A DNA stretch of 17,277 nt from Methanomicrobiales archaeon (GTDB taxonomy: Archaea; Halobacteriota; Methanomicrobia; Methanomicrobiales; JACTUA01), in assembly GCA_028678715.1 (NCBI GenBank), contig JAJRCY010000002.1:1-17277 (forward strand), in the 5' to 3' direction. The position numbers and the translations under genes were made by a program. Positions 1-6,260 of this stretch are shown in pieces. Under the pieces are notes generated by a model. The model saw only the letters and a program-made list of their open reading frames with translations, was not told the DNA's origin and did not search any database. Numbering within the stretch: the first letter of the stretch is position 1; the number at the start of each line of letters is the position of its first letter.

Positions 1-128
1 ATCCCCTCCTCGAACTCCCCGATCTGGGGCCCGGTGGCCCAGAACGCCCCTGACCGGATGACGGCGGTGACCCGGTCCACGTCCTCCTGGTCCCATGAGA
101 TCCGAAAGAGGGGCACTTTCCAGCTCAT
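1..128 (-). CDS. DegT/DnrJ/EryC1/StrS-type PLP aminotransferase, N-terminal part only (runs off left edge)
   Basis: Reading the minus strand from the ATG at 128 gives 42 codons, starting MSWKVPLFRISW and containing ATGPQIGEFEEG just before the edge. Members of the DegT family of sugar aminotransferases typically begin with a PLF-type segment and then an S/T-G-P-x-(I/V)-x-x-F-E block that contributes to the substrate and PLP site, so the assignment rests on this N-terminal signature. The ATG overlaps the TGA of the upstream acyltransferase in an ATGA tetranucleotide (125-128), which suggests translational coupling. In a nonulosonate locus this enzyme would install the 4-amino group on a nucleotide 4-keto-6-deoxy-hexose (LegC or PseC role). 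That role is inferred from context. The catalytic lysine lies outside the window, and another 4-amino or 3-amino sugar is possible. Confidence 0.8.
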   Translation of the reverse strand, partial: MSWKVPLFRISWDQEDVDRVTAVIRSGAFWATGPQIGEFEEG

Positions 129-553
129 GCCAGATCCTTCTCCATATCCGCCAGTTCCTGGTCCGTGAGGGTGCGGATCACCCTGGCCGGGATCCCGAAA
201 GCCACCACCCCCTCTGGAATGTTCGTGTTTACCAGGCTGAATGCACCGATGATGGTATTCCTGCCGATAGATACGGAAGGCATGACCACGCTGTGGGTCC
301 CCAGTCTGCAATTCCGCTGCAGGTGGATCGGACCTGACCGGTTATCGATGGAGGAGTACGAATAGAGGGAGCAGTGGGATCCTATCTGCACGAAATCCTC
401 AATCGTCACGCCATGCAGGGCATTGATATAGGTGAAGGCCCCGATATCGGTCCTGTATCCGAGGTGCAGGTTCTCGCGGGCGGTGACCAGCCAGTGGTAT
501 CTCGTGGGCGAACCCTCAGGGATTTCAGGGTAGTGCCAATCCGGGAACCGCAT
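125..553 (-). CDS. Hexapeptide-repeat (left-handed beta-helix) acyltransferase, probable sugar N-acetyltransferase
   Basis: This 142-residue protein has degenerate hexapeptide repeats, for example IEDFVQIGSHCSLYSYSSI (51-69) and CRLGTHSVVMPSVSIGRNT (82-100). It ends with the GIPARVIR block (120-127) typical of CoA-dependent LbH acyltransferases. It lacks the N-terminal nucleotide-sugar-binding domain of PglD/NeuD-type enzymes (about 200 residues) and so is a minimal form. I chose the ATG at 553 because the open frame upstream shows no family similarity. Immediate coupling to a DegT-type aminotransferase through an ATGA overlap suggests that it acetylates the amino group made by that enzyme (LegH-like role, inferred). 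The downstream half of the neuB-neuC operon would feed the same pathway. An O-acetyltransferase acting on a glycan is the alternative. A possible TATA-like stretch lies at 581-590 (minus strand), about 30 bases before the start. Confidence 0.8.
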   Translation of the reverse strand: MRFPDWHYPEIPEGSPTRYHWLVTARENLHLGYRTDIGAFTYINALHGVTIEDFVQIGSHCSLYSYSSIDNRSGPIHLQRNCRLGTHSVVMPSVSIGRNTIIGAFSLVNTNIPEGVVAFGIPARVIRTLTDQELADMEKDLA

Positions 554-748
554 CCTGTTTATAGGGTACCGGTGCAGAAGAGATAAAACCACCCGGGTCC
601 GGCCGGACGGGCATCCGGCCGGGGGGTGGATTCGTTGCGGTTGCCCTGCCCGTGTGCACTGACACGGATGCCCCGACAGGATCGCGGCATACCGGCCGGA
701 ACCCTGCGATCCTCTCCCCGTCACACCAATGGGGGAGGATACCAGGTG
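554..748. other. 195-base intergenic gap rich in hairpins
   Basis: This is the only sizeable gap in the minus-strand operon and no convincing gene is seen in it. It holds several inverted repeats: a perfect 9-bp stem 599-607/614-622 with a 6-base loop; an 8-bp stem 678-685/706-713 with a 20-base loop that itself contains GGCCGG; a 6-bp stem 650-655/662-667; and CTCCCC 714-719 with GGGGAG 732-737, just after the neuC stop. On the minus strand the 9-bp hairpin is followed by GGTTTTATCT (590-581), which could be a weak terminator tail or a TATA-like box for the acyltransferase gene. Which of these is functional cannot be decided from sequence. Confidence 0.5.
599..622 (-). terminator. Candidate hairpin, 9-bp perfect stem with 6-base loop
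   Basis: CCGGCCGGA (599-607) pairs completely with TCCGGCCGG (614-622) around the loop cgggca. It lies after neuC and before the acyltransferase gene. In the minus direction it is followed after about 10 bases by TTTTATCT, which is a poor U-tract. It could be an attenuator or partial terminator, an mRNA-stabilising 3' end for neuB-neuC, or a chance structure in GC-rich DNA. Confidence 0.3.
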
Positions 749-1897
749 CTAGTACGACATCTCCTTCTGCACCAGGGCCGGCCCGAGAGGGATTTCCGAG
801 AGGACTTTCGCGATCCGTTCACCGGCATGACCGTCCCCGTACGGGTTCCGGCAGTTCTTCACCTGCTCCCGGAACCCCGGGTCCGATACTGCAGTGCGGA
901 TGGCTTCCCTGATCTCTGCCTTCCTGTACCCCGCCTCCAGCACGTTCTCGGACCGTTCCCTTCCCACCTGGCGGGTCCCCACGTTCACCACCGGGAGATG
1001 GAGCACGGGGGCCTCAATGATCCCGCTGGAGGAGTTCCCGACAAGGACTGCCGCGTTGCGGAGAAACGCAACGTAATCCCGGTACGGCAGGTGCGGGAAT
1101 ACCCGCAGGTAGGGGAGGTGTTCGAACTCCCGTATCGACCGGATCATGGATCTCCCGCCGGCATCGGCATTGGGATACAGAACAAGGGTGGGAAGGTGCA
1201 CCTCCTCCACCGCCCTGAGGGTCTCCCGCATCTGGTCCGCTGCCTGCTCCACTTCCATGGTGACCGGATGCTGGAGCACCATGATCAGAGGTTCCTCCGG
1301 ATTGAGGCCGTACCGTCGAAACAGGGGGGACCTTTCTTCCGGCTCTTCATTGAGCAGCGCATCCAGGGAGGGGGCTCCCACCACAACGACACGGGTGGGA
1401 TCCTCCCCCATCCGGAGTATCCGTTCGGCGCTCGCACGGGTTGCCGCGAAATGGAGGTGGGAGAGCTTGGTGATGGCGTGCCGGACGGGATCGTCCACCG
1501 TTGATGACCGATCGCCCCCGTGCACATGTGCAAGGGGGATCGCGAGATAGGCACCCACGGCAGCACCACCCAGCATTTCGGCACGGTCACCGAGAAGCAG
1601 GATGATATCGGGCCGGATCTCCTCAGCCAGCCGGGTGAAGCCTTCTATAAACGCCCCGAGGAAACGGGCCATGGACGGCCGGTCATCACCCTGGTACGTG
1701 GCCTCCACACGCCGTACAGGGATTCCATCCTCCTGAATCTCGGTGAGGGTGAACCCGTACTCTGCCATGAGGTGCATGCCCGTTGCTGCGATCACCAGTT
1801 CCAGGTTCTGATGACGCCGGATGGCAGCAAAGACCGACCGCATCAGGCCGTAATCGGCACGGGTTCCGGAGACGGCAAGGATTTTTCGCCGTGTCAT
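749..1897 (-). CDS. neuC: Hydrolysing nucleotide-sugar 2-epimerase, NeuC/LegG family
   Basis: This 382-residue protein has the usual length for hydrolysing UDP-GlcNAc 2-epimerases. Recognisable blocks are SGTRADYG (10-17), LLGDRAEM (101-108), AHVHGGD (123-129), DDPVRHAITKLSHLHF (135-150), GNSSSGIIE (287-295) and TRQVGRERSENV (308-319). NeuC converts UDP-GlcNAc to ManNAc plus UDP, whereas LegG acts on a 2,4-diacetamido-trideoxyhexose nucleotide and releases the free 6-deoxy-mannose-type sugar for the synthase. The neighbouring aminotransferase and acyltransferase favour the LegG role (inference). The start ATG overlaps the neuB stop (ATGA, 1894-1897). The catalytic loop after HGG carries Asp129 where the family as I recall it has Glu, and appears one residue short. 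The enzyme is expected to be cytoplasmic. Confidence 0.92.
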   Translation of the reverse strand: MTRRKILAVSGTRADYGLMRSVFAAIRRHQNLELVIAATGMHLMAEYGFTLTEIQEDGIPVRRVEATYQGDDRPSMARFLGAFIEGFTRLAEEIRPDIILLLGDRAEMLGGAAVGAYLAIPLAHVHGGDRSSTVDDPVRHAITKLSHLHFAATRASAERILRMGEDPTRVVVVGAPSLDALLNEEPEERSPLFRRYGLNPEEPLIMVLQHPVTMEVEQAADQMRETLRAVEEVHLPTLVLYPNADAGGRSMIRSIREFEHLPYLRVFPHLPYRDYVAFLRNAAVLVGNSSSGIIEAPVLHLPVVNVGTRQVGRERSENVLEAGYRKAEIREAIRTAVSDPGFREQVKNCRNPYGDGHAGERIAKVLSEIPLGPALVQKEMSY

Positions 1898-3021
1898 TCC
1901 ACCAGATCCCAGGAAAGCTGTGTATCGGCCGGGATATGTTCCCGTGCACGCCTGCCGATGAAGAAGTTCATGAACCGTGGCGGGAGGCCTGTCCCCGGAC
2001 GCTTGGCCGTGACCATGGATTCGGCGAGAACGGATCCCCGCGGGATATCCACCGCTGCGACGAGACTCCGCCGCACCACGCGGCGTATCTCCCTCTCTTC
2101 TGCCGTGGGCTTCCGGACCCCGGTGCCCAAGGCCAGTTCCACGGAACGTACCGTCCGGACCAGCTCTGCCATCTCCGCAGGTTCTGCGGATGCCCGGTGA
2201 TCGGGTCCGGGGAGGGAACGGCTCAGGGTGAGGTGCTTCTCGATGGCGCAGGCGCCGAGAGCCACGGCCACGGCCGACGCGATGTACCCCAGGGTATGGT
2301 CCGAGAGGCCGACCGGCAGCTGGAACGCCCGGCGGAGCGTCCGGATGACCCGCAGGTTCATGGCCTCAAGGGGTGCGGGATAGCTGGTCACGCAGTGGAG
2401 GAGGAGGATCTCCGCCACACCCTCGTCGCTGATGACCTGGACCGCCTCTTCGATCTCCCCGAGGGTGGCCATGCCGGTCGAGAGGATGATGGGCCTGCCC
2501 TTCCCTGCCACGTACCGGAGGAATGGGAGGTTGGTGATCTCGCCGGATGCAATCTTGAAGGCAGGAACATCCAGTGACTCCAGGAGATCGGCACTCCGGT
2601 GATCGAAGGGGGAGGAGAGGAAGAGGATCCCCCGCTCCTTCGCATACCGGGCGAGACCCTCGAATGCCTCCGGTGCGAGTTCCAGACGCTCGAGAAGGCT
2701 CCGCTGGGTCCGGCTCCCGCCGGGGGCTGCCTTCTGGTACCGGGCGGGCTCTGCATCCGGTGAAGCAATCTCTGAGGGAACAAAGCTCTGGAACTTGACG
2801 GCATCAGCTCCCGACGCAGCCGCCGCGTCCACCAGCTGCCGTGCCCGCGGGAGGTCGCCGTTATGGTTCACCCCCGCCTCGGCGATGATGAAGCAGGATG
2901 CACCTCTTCCGATCGATCGGCCTCCGATGAGAAAACCGTCACCACCGGTCTCCTGCCCGGCTTCCCCTCCCGGGATCTGGCGGTTCCGCGAGGCCTTCCG
3001 GCCTTTCTCACGATGCTGCAT
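1894..3021 (-). CDS. neuB: Nonulosonate (sialic/legionaminic acid-type) synthase, NeuB/LegI family
   Basis: The 375-residue protein condenses phosphoenolpyruvate with a six-carbon N-acylated mannose-type sugar to give a nine-carbon 2-keto sugar acid. The TIM-barrel part carries AEAGVNHNGD (47-56), VKFQ (75-78), KIASGE (156-161), STGMA (181-185), HCVTSYPAP (209-217), GLSDHT (238-243), EKHLTL (261-266) and PDHRAS (273-278). A C-terminal SAF/antifreeze-like domain runs from about 316 to 375 (RRSLVAAVDIPRGSVL). The ATG at 3021 has GGGAGG (3035-3030) eight bases upstream, and no other start codon occurs before the conserved barrel. The protein therefore has a basic N-terminal extension of about 30 residues that most NeuB proteins lack. 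It is first in its operon, reading from a TATA-like box at 3051-3070. The product could be Neu5Ac, legionaminate or pseudaminate; the neighbours favour legionaminate-type. Confidence 0.95.
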   Translation of the reverse strand: MQHREKGRKASRNRQIPGGEAGQETGGDGFLIGGRSIGRGASCFIIAEAGVNHNGDLPRARQLVDAAAASGADAVKFQSFVPSEIASPDAEPARYQKAAPGGSRTQRSLLERLELAPEAFEGLARYAKERGILFLSSPFDHRSADLLESLDVPAFKIASGEITNLPFLRYVAGKGRPIILSTGMATLGEIEEAVQVISDEGVAEILLLHCVTSYPAPLEAMNLRVIRTLRRAFQLPVGLSDHTLGYIASAVAVALGACAIEKHLTLSRSLPGPDHRASAEPAEMAELVRTVRSVELALGTGVRKPTAEEREIRRVVRRSLVAAVDIPRGSVLAESMVTAKRPGTGLPPRFMNFFIGRRAREHIPADTQLSWDLVE

Positions 3022-3050
3022 ACCCGCATCCTCCCATTACTTCCTCATTG

Positions 3051-3070
3051 ATTTTTATACCTTTTAAAAA
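3051..3070. promoter_or_regulatory. AT-rich divergent archaeal-type promoter core
   Basis: A 20-base stretch of almost pure A/T (ATTTTTATACCTTTTAAAAA) sits in GC-rich DNA between the divergent neuB (starts 3021) and the gene at 3121. On the minus strand it offers TTTTTAAAAGG and GGTATAAAAAT. The first would place transcription start near 3040, about 20 bases before neuB and upstream of its GGGAGG. On the plus strand TTTTAAAAA would give a start near 3090. The TATA assignment is an inference from base composition and spacing. Confidence 0.6.
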
Positions 3071-3120
3071 CAAGTGTTGTATGGAGACCCTCCCGCCCCG
3101 AGAGCGGAACAGATCCGGCA

Positions 3121-5031
3121 ATGACCGATATGAACCAGGTTCAACCCCTGCGGGTCATTCTCACCCCGCCTCATCACGCCAGTATCTCCCGGATCCTGCG
3201 ACGGATCTCCCCGCAACCGGTGACCGGATGGATATACCTGGGAGACCGGCCTGAGGTGGCCATCGGCCTGGAAAAGTTCTTCAGGGACAACCTACGGAGG
3301 GTGAGCATCTCCGGCCTGCTCCAGGACACCGCCCACAGCTACCGCCACCGGTACATTGATTACATTGGCGCGCTCACCGGCGCACACTGTCATATCCCCT
3401 GGTTTCTGACCTCATTATCCGAGAAAAACCCCTTTGCCTCCACCTTTTACCTCTCATTCTGCTCCATGGTGGCATGCATGGAGTACCTGTCCACAGCCCG
3501 GGGGAACGTGATCGTGGTGTGCGGATCTGAGGGGATACAGGCGGCACTTGCCGAGAACCTCCGTGCACGGCATGCCTATGAAATCCTTTACTGCAGGAGC
3601 AGGATGCTCACCTTCCGCGATGCCGTTCTCACAAGGCTCCTCGGAACTGTCATGAAGTTCTGGTTCGCTGCCCGGTACGCGGTCAGGATCCTTGTGGCCT
3701 CGGCCTTCCACCGGATCCTGATGCCTGAGAAGGTATCCTCCCTTCAGGAACCCCTCGTTCTCATCCATGCATGGACCGACCTGCGATCCTTCAGGACGCC
3801 GGGAACCTTCTGGGATATCTTCTATGGGGATCTCGTGTCCATCCTCTCGCCTGACGCGAAGGTACGGTACGTGATCGATGTGCTCCCAACCATCGCGTAT
3901 CTGAAGGCACTGTATTTCCTCCGGGGCATCAGGGATGCTGATTTCATTCTCCAGGAATTCTACCTCACCCTGCCCGATATTCCCCGGGCCCTGCGTGCAA
4001 AACGGGAGGGGTACAGGGATCTCGGGGCCGTGCCCCCCCTCGATGGCATCCTGGTGGATGCACTGGTGAGGGAGGAGATGAAGGGGGACTCCCTCTCCAC
4101 CCGCGGGGAACAGTCCTTCCTCTGCTACTGTGCCGCGCGGCGGATCGCCGCTGCCCATCCCGCCCGCGCCTATCTCTACACGTTTGAGAACCACATGTGG
4201 GAGAAATGTACCCTGAAGGGTCTCCGGGAGTGCAGGCCGGAGACCCGGACCGTGGGATATGCCCATACTCTCGTCTATCCCATGAACCTCCCCTACAGCC
4301 TTGCAGAGAGTGAAGCTTCCTGCACACCGCTCCCTGACCTTATCCTCGCCAACGGGAAGCACCCCCGCGGGGTGCTCATCGACGCAGGATTTTCCGGCCC
4401 TTCCATCCATGTCAGCGGAGCACTGCGCTATGGCTCCTTCCGACAGCCGGAAGGTGCCGGGGAAGAGGGTGACAGGAACGCCGTACTCCTGGCAGGATCT
4501 GTCAGCATACCCAGAACCATTGAACTGATCCACAAAGCCTTCCAGGCCTTCGACCACGCACCTGAAACGCCCGTCTGGATCAAATGCCATCCCAACCTTC
4601 CGTTCAGCCGATTGAGACCTCTGCTCCCACCCCTCCCGTCCCATTTCACGGTCCGGGAGGAGCCTGTGGAATCCCTCCTGCCCGGCACCGGCGTGGTGCT
4701 GTACACCGAATCAACGGTGGCAGTGGAAGCAGCGGCGTGGGGGATCCCTGTCATCCATGTGAAACTGGACTGCTCCCTGGATATGAATATCTTTGCAGGT
4801 CTGCCGCAGGTCCCCAGCGTCAGTTCCCCTGAAGAGATTCAACGGTCCGCACGGGATCTCATGATCCGGCGTGCCGGGCAGGTGCAGGAGGTCCGGAAGC
4901 ATATCGGGAGTCTGTTTGAACCGGTGGATCCTGTCCGGATCCGCTCCCTCGTTCTCCAGGGTCACTTACCCGAGGGAGGGGAATCCTCCACGGCTTCTAT
5001 TGCGTCTGCGAATATCTCCCAGAAGGGATGA
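3121..5031 (+). CDS. Large putative GT-B-like glycosyltransferase / surface carbohydrate biosynthesis protein
   Basis: This 636-residue protein has no signal peptide, and I cannot assign a firm family. The C-terminal third has WIKCHPNLPF (HP at 490-491) followed by LYTESTVAVEAAAWGIPVIHV (EST at 530-532). That His-Pro plus Ser/Thr pattern is shared by GT-B enzymes using CMP-sugars or CDP-alditols, such as bacterial sialyl-, polysialyl-, Kdo- and glycerophospho-transferases. The central motif FENHMWEK (355-362) recalls the surface-carbohydrate family represented in Leptospira O-antigen clusters (TIGR04326, from memory). Hydrophobic stretches around 106-118 and 186-196 might support membrane association. 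It is transcribed divergently from neuB, probably from the promoter at 3051-3070. No strong ribosome site precedes ATG 3121, and ATG 3130 is an alternative start. The 3' end overlaps the convergent neighbour by 70 bases. A role in transferring the nonulosonate is inferred. Confidence 0.7.
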   Translation: MTDMNQVQPLRVILTPPHHASISRILRRISPQPVTGWIYLGDRPEVAIGLEKFFRDNLRRVSISGLLQDTAHSYRHRYIDYIGALTGAHCHIPWFLTSLSEKNPFASTFYLSFCSMVACMEYLSTARGNVIVVCGSEGIQAALAENLRARHAYEILYCRSRMLTFRDAVLTRLLGTVMKFWFAARYAVRILVASAFHRILMPEKVSSLQEPLVLIHAWTDLRSFRTPGTFWDIFYGDLVSILSPDAKVRYVIDVLPTIAYLKALYFLRGIRDADFILQEFYLTLPDIPRALRAKREGYRDLGAVPPLDGILVDALVREEMKGDSLSTRGEQSFLCYCAARRIAAAHPARAYLYTFENHMWEKCTLKGLRECRPETRTVGYAHTLVYPMNLPYSLAESEASCTPLPDLILANGKHPRGVLIDAGFSGPSIHVSGALRYGSFRQPEGAGEEGDRNAVLLAGSVSIPRTIELIHKAFQAFDHAPETPVWIKCHPNLPFSRLRPLLPPLPSHFTVREEPVESLLPGTGVVLYTESTVAVEAAAWGIPVIHVKLDCSLDMNIFAGLPQVPSVSSPEEIQRSARDLMIRRAGQVQEVRKHIGSLFEPVDPVRIRSLVLQGHLPEGGESSTASIASANISQKG

Positions 5032-6170
5032 TCGTCGGAGCCCTCCTTCTTGATGTACCGGTTCTGGTACTCCTGGTACCTGCGCCCGTCAACCTGCATG
5101 ACCTCCTGCCTCTCGCGTGCCGGGGGCCGGTCCAAGGATACCAGGGGGCGATGCAGCTTCGCCGCCATGGACTCGATATAAGGCCCGAGGACGTGTGAAC
5201 GGTAATTCTCATCCGTGAGAAAAAGGACAGGCTTCCGGAAGAGGACCGCATAATTCACGGCAGTGCTCGCATGGAGGAGCGTGAGGCCCCCCTGCTGGAT
5301 GAGCTCGGCGGTCCTGCCCTGGATGACGGGGCGTTCGCCGAAGAGCTCGATGGGGCGCTCGTACCGTGCCAGCGGGTGGGCTGCGATGACCACCCGCATC
5401 CCCCACGCACGCTCGAGGGTATCGAAGAATTGCCGGAGGCGGGAGAAGTATGCCGCTTCCCAGGGGTAGGTACCCTCCCCGCACCGGGTGAGATCAGGGT
5501 GGTGGAAATCGTACCCGTCAATGAAGACCGCCATGTCCGGTTCGCTCCTGAACGGACGGTCCCTGAGGGCGAGGTAATGATCGTAATCCAGGGCGTGGAG
5601 CCAGAGAATCCGTGTCGTATCCCCCACCGGGTAGGGGGATGAGGGGACGGGAGCAACACCCCCCGCGAGCAGGATGTCCGCGGGACGGATTCCCCACGCC
5701 CGGTAATGCTTTCTCAGGACGGAATCCATGAGGATCTCCAGAATCCTCCTGCCACCGCTGGCACGGAGGTGCCGGACCAGGCGGGATGCCAGAAGGCCCG
5801 GCTCCCCCGACCGTCCCAGGCTCACCTCAGGAAGGGCGTTGAAGGACTGGACCGCGTACCGGGCCTGGCTCCGGGAGAGTGCCCTGAAGATGAAGCGCGT
5901 GCGGAAGGAGAAACCGATGAAACAGTTGACGACGGTGGACCGGTCGAGAGTCCTGATCGCATCCTCCACCTCCTTTCTCTCCGAAAACATCCTGGTCCGT
6001 GGAGATGTTCCCGCCGCGGGCGGGAGGACCGGTGCGGCGTTGCCATGGAGTACCGCTGACAGGTTCCAGACCTCCACCCGAAACCCACGGGAGAGAAGGG
6101 TGGAGATACCCATTCGCGTGGCATCGCGCTCGGTGAACGCGCTCTCCCAGAGAAAGATGATGGTGGTCAC
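4962..6170 (-). CDS. Putative GT-B-like glycosyltransferase of unknown specificity
   Basis: From the GTG at 6170 the protein has 402 residues, beginning MTTIIFLWESAFTERD. I prefer this start because AGGGG lies about eight bases upstream and it suits the TATA-like box at 6218-6226. An in-frame ATG at 6206 would add 12 residues. An Asp-rich block DGYDFHH is at 218-224, the His-Pro motif IAAHPLARY has HP at 265-266, and LLHASTAVNYAVLF has Ser-Thr at 302-303 followed by KPVLFLTDE. The order acidic-Gly motif, HP, then S/T matches CMP-sialic acid-using GT-B transferases, but sequence similarity to a named family is not obvious to me. It is divergent from the hydroxyacid dehydrogenase operon and convergent with the 636-residue putative transferase. 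It probably acts in the cytoplasm on lipid-linked or polymer acceptors. The function is inferred. Confidence 0.7.
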   Translation of the reverse strand: MTTIIFLWESAFTERDATRMGISTLLSRGFRVEVWNLSAVLHGNAAPVLPPAAGTSPRTRMFSERKEVEDAIRTLDRSTVVNCFIGFSFRTRFIFRALSRSQARYAVQSFNALPEVSLGRSGEPGLLASRLVRHLRASGGRRILEILMDSVLRKHYRAWGIRPADILLAGGVAPVPSSPYPVGDTTRILWLHALDYDHYLALRDRPFRSEPDMAVFIDGYDFHHPDLTRCGEGTYPWEAAYFSRLRQFFDTLERAWGMRVVIAAHPLARYERPIELFGERPVIQGRTAELIQQGGLTLLHASTAVNYAVLFRKPVLFLTDENYRSHVLGPYIESMAAKLHRPLVSLDRPPARERQEVMQVDGRRYQEYQNRYIKKEGSDDHPFWEIFADAIEAVEDSPPSGK

Positions 6171-6216
6171 GGCATCCCCTGTCGGTTTGCTGTGAGAATG
6201 TTTCATCCGGCGATAC

Positions 6217-6226
6217 TAATTTATTA
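6217..6226. promoter_or_regulatory. TATA-like box in divergent intergenic region
   Basis: TAATTTATTA stands out in GC-rich flanks between the divergent genes starting at 6170 (or 6206) and 6261. It is near-palindromic, so it could serve either direction. On the plus strand it predicts a start near 6247, leaving a short leader with AAGG at 6251. On the minus strand it predicts a start near 6196, which supports the GTG at 6170 over the ATG at 6206. The spacing is measured on the sequence; promoter function is inferred. Confidence 0.5.
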
Positions 6227-6260
6227 CGATTGGCCTGCATACCGTTTGACAAGGTTTGCC

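Noticed and set aside
626..1504. Long plus-strand open frame (292 codons) opposite neuC
   Set aside because: It lies antisense to a well-supported NeuC gene; its translation is Pro/Arg/His-rich with no domain. It is a GC-driven shadow frame.
3037..3048. Tiny upstream reading frame ATG-AGG-AAG-TAA on the minus strand before neuB
   Set aside because: It encodes only three residues and has no ribosome site of its own; it probably arises by chance next to the neuB Shine-Dalgarno sequence.
3454..4644. Minus-strand open frame of 396 codons opposite the 636-residue protein
   Set aside because: Its translation is Gly/Glu/His-rich without secondary-structure-like patterns or motifs, and the plus-strand gene has HP and ST motifs and a promoter.
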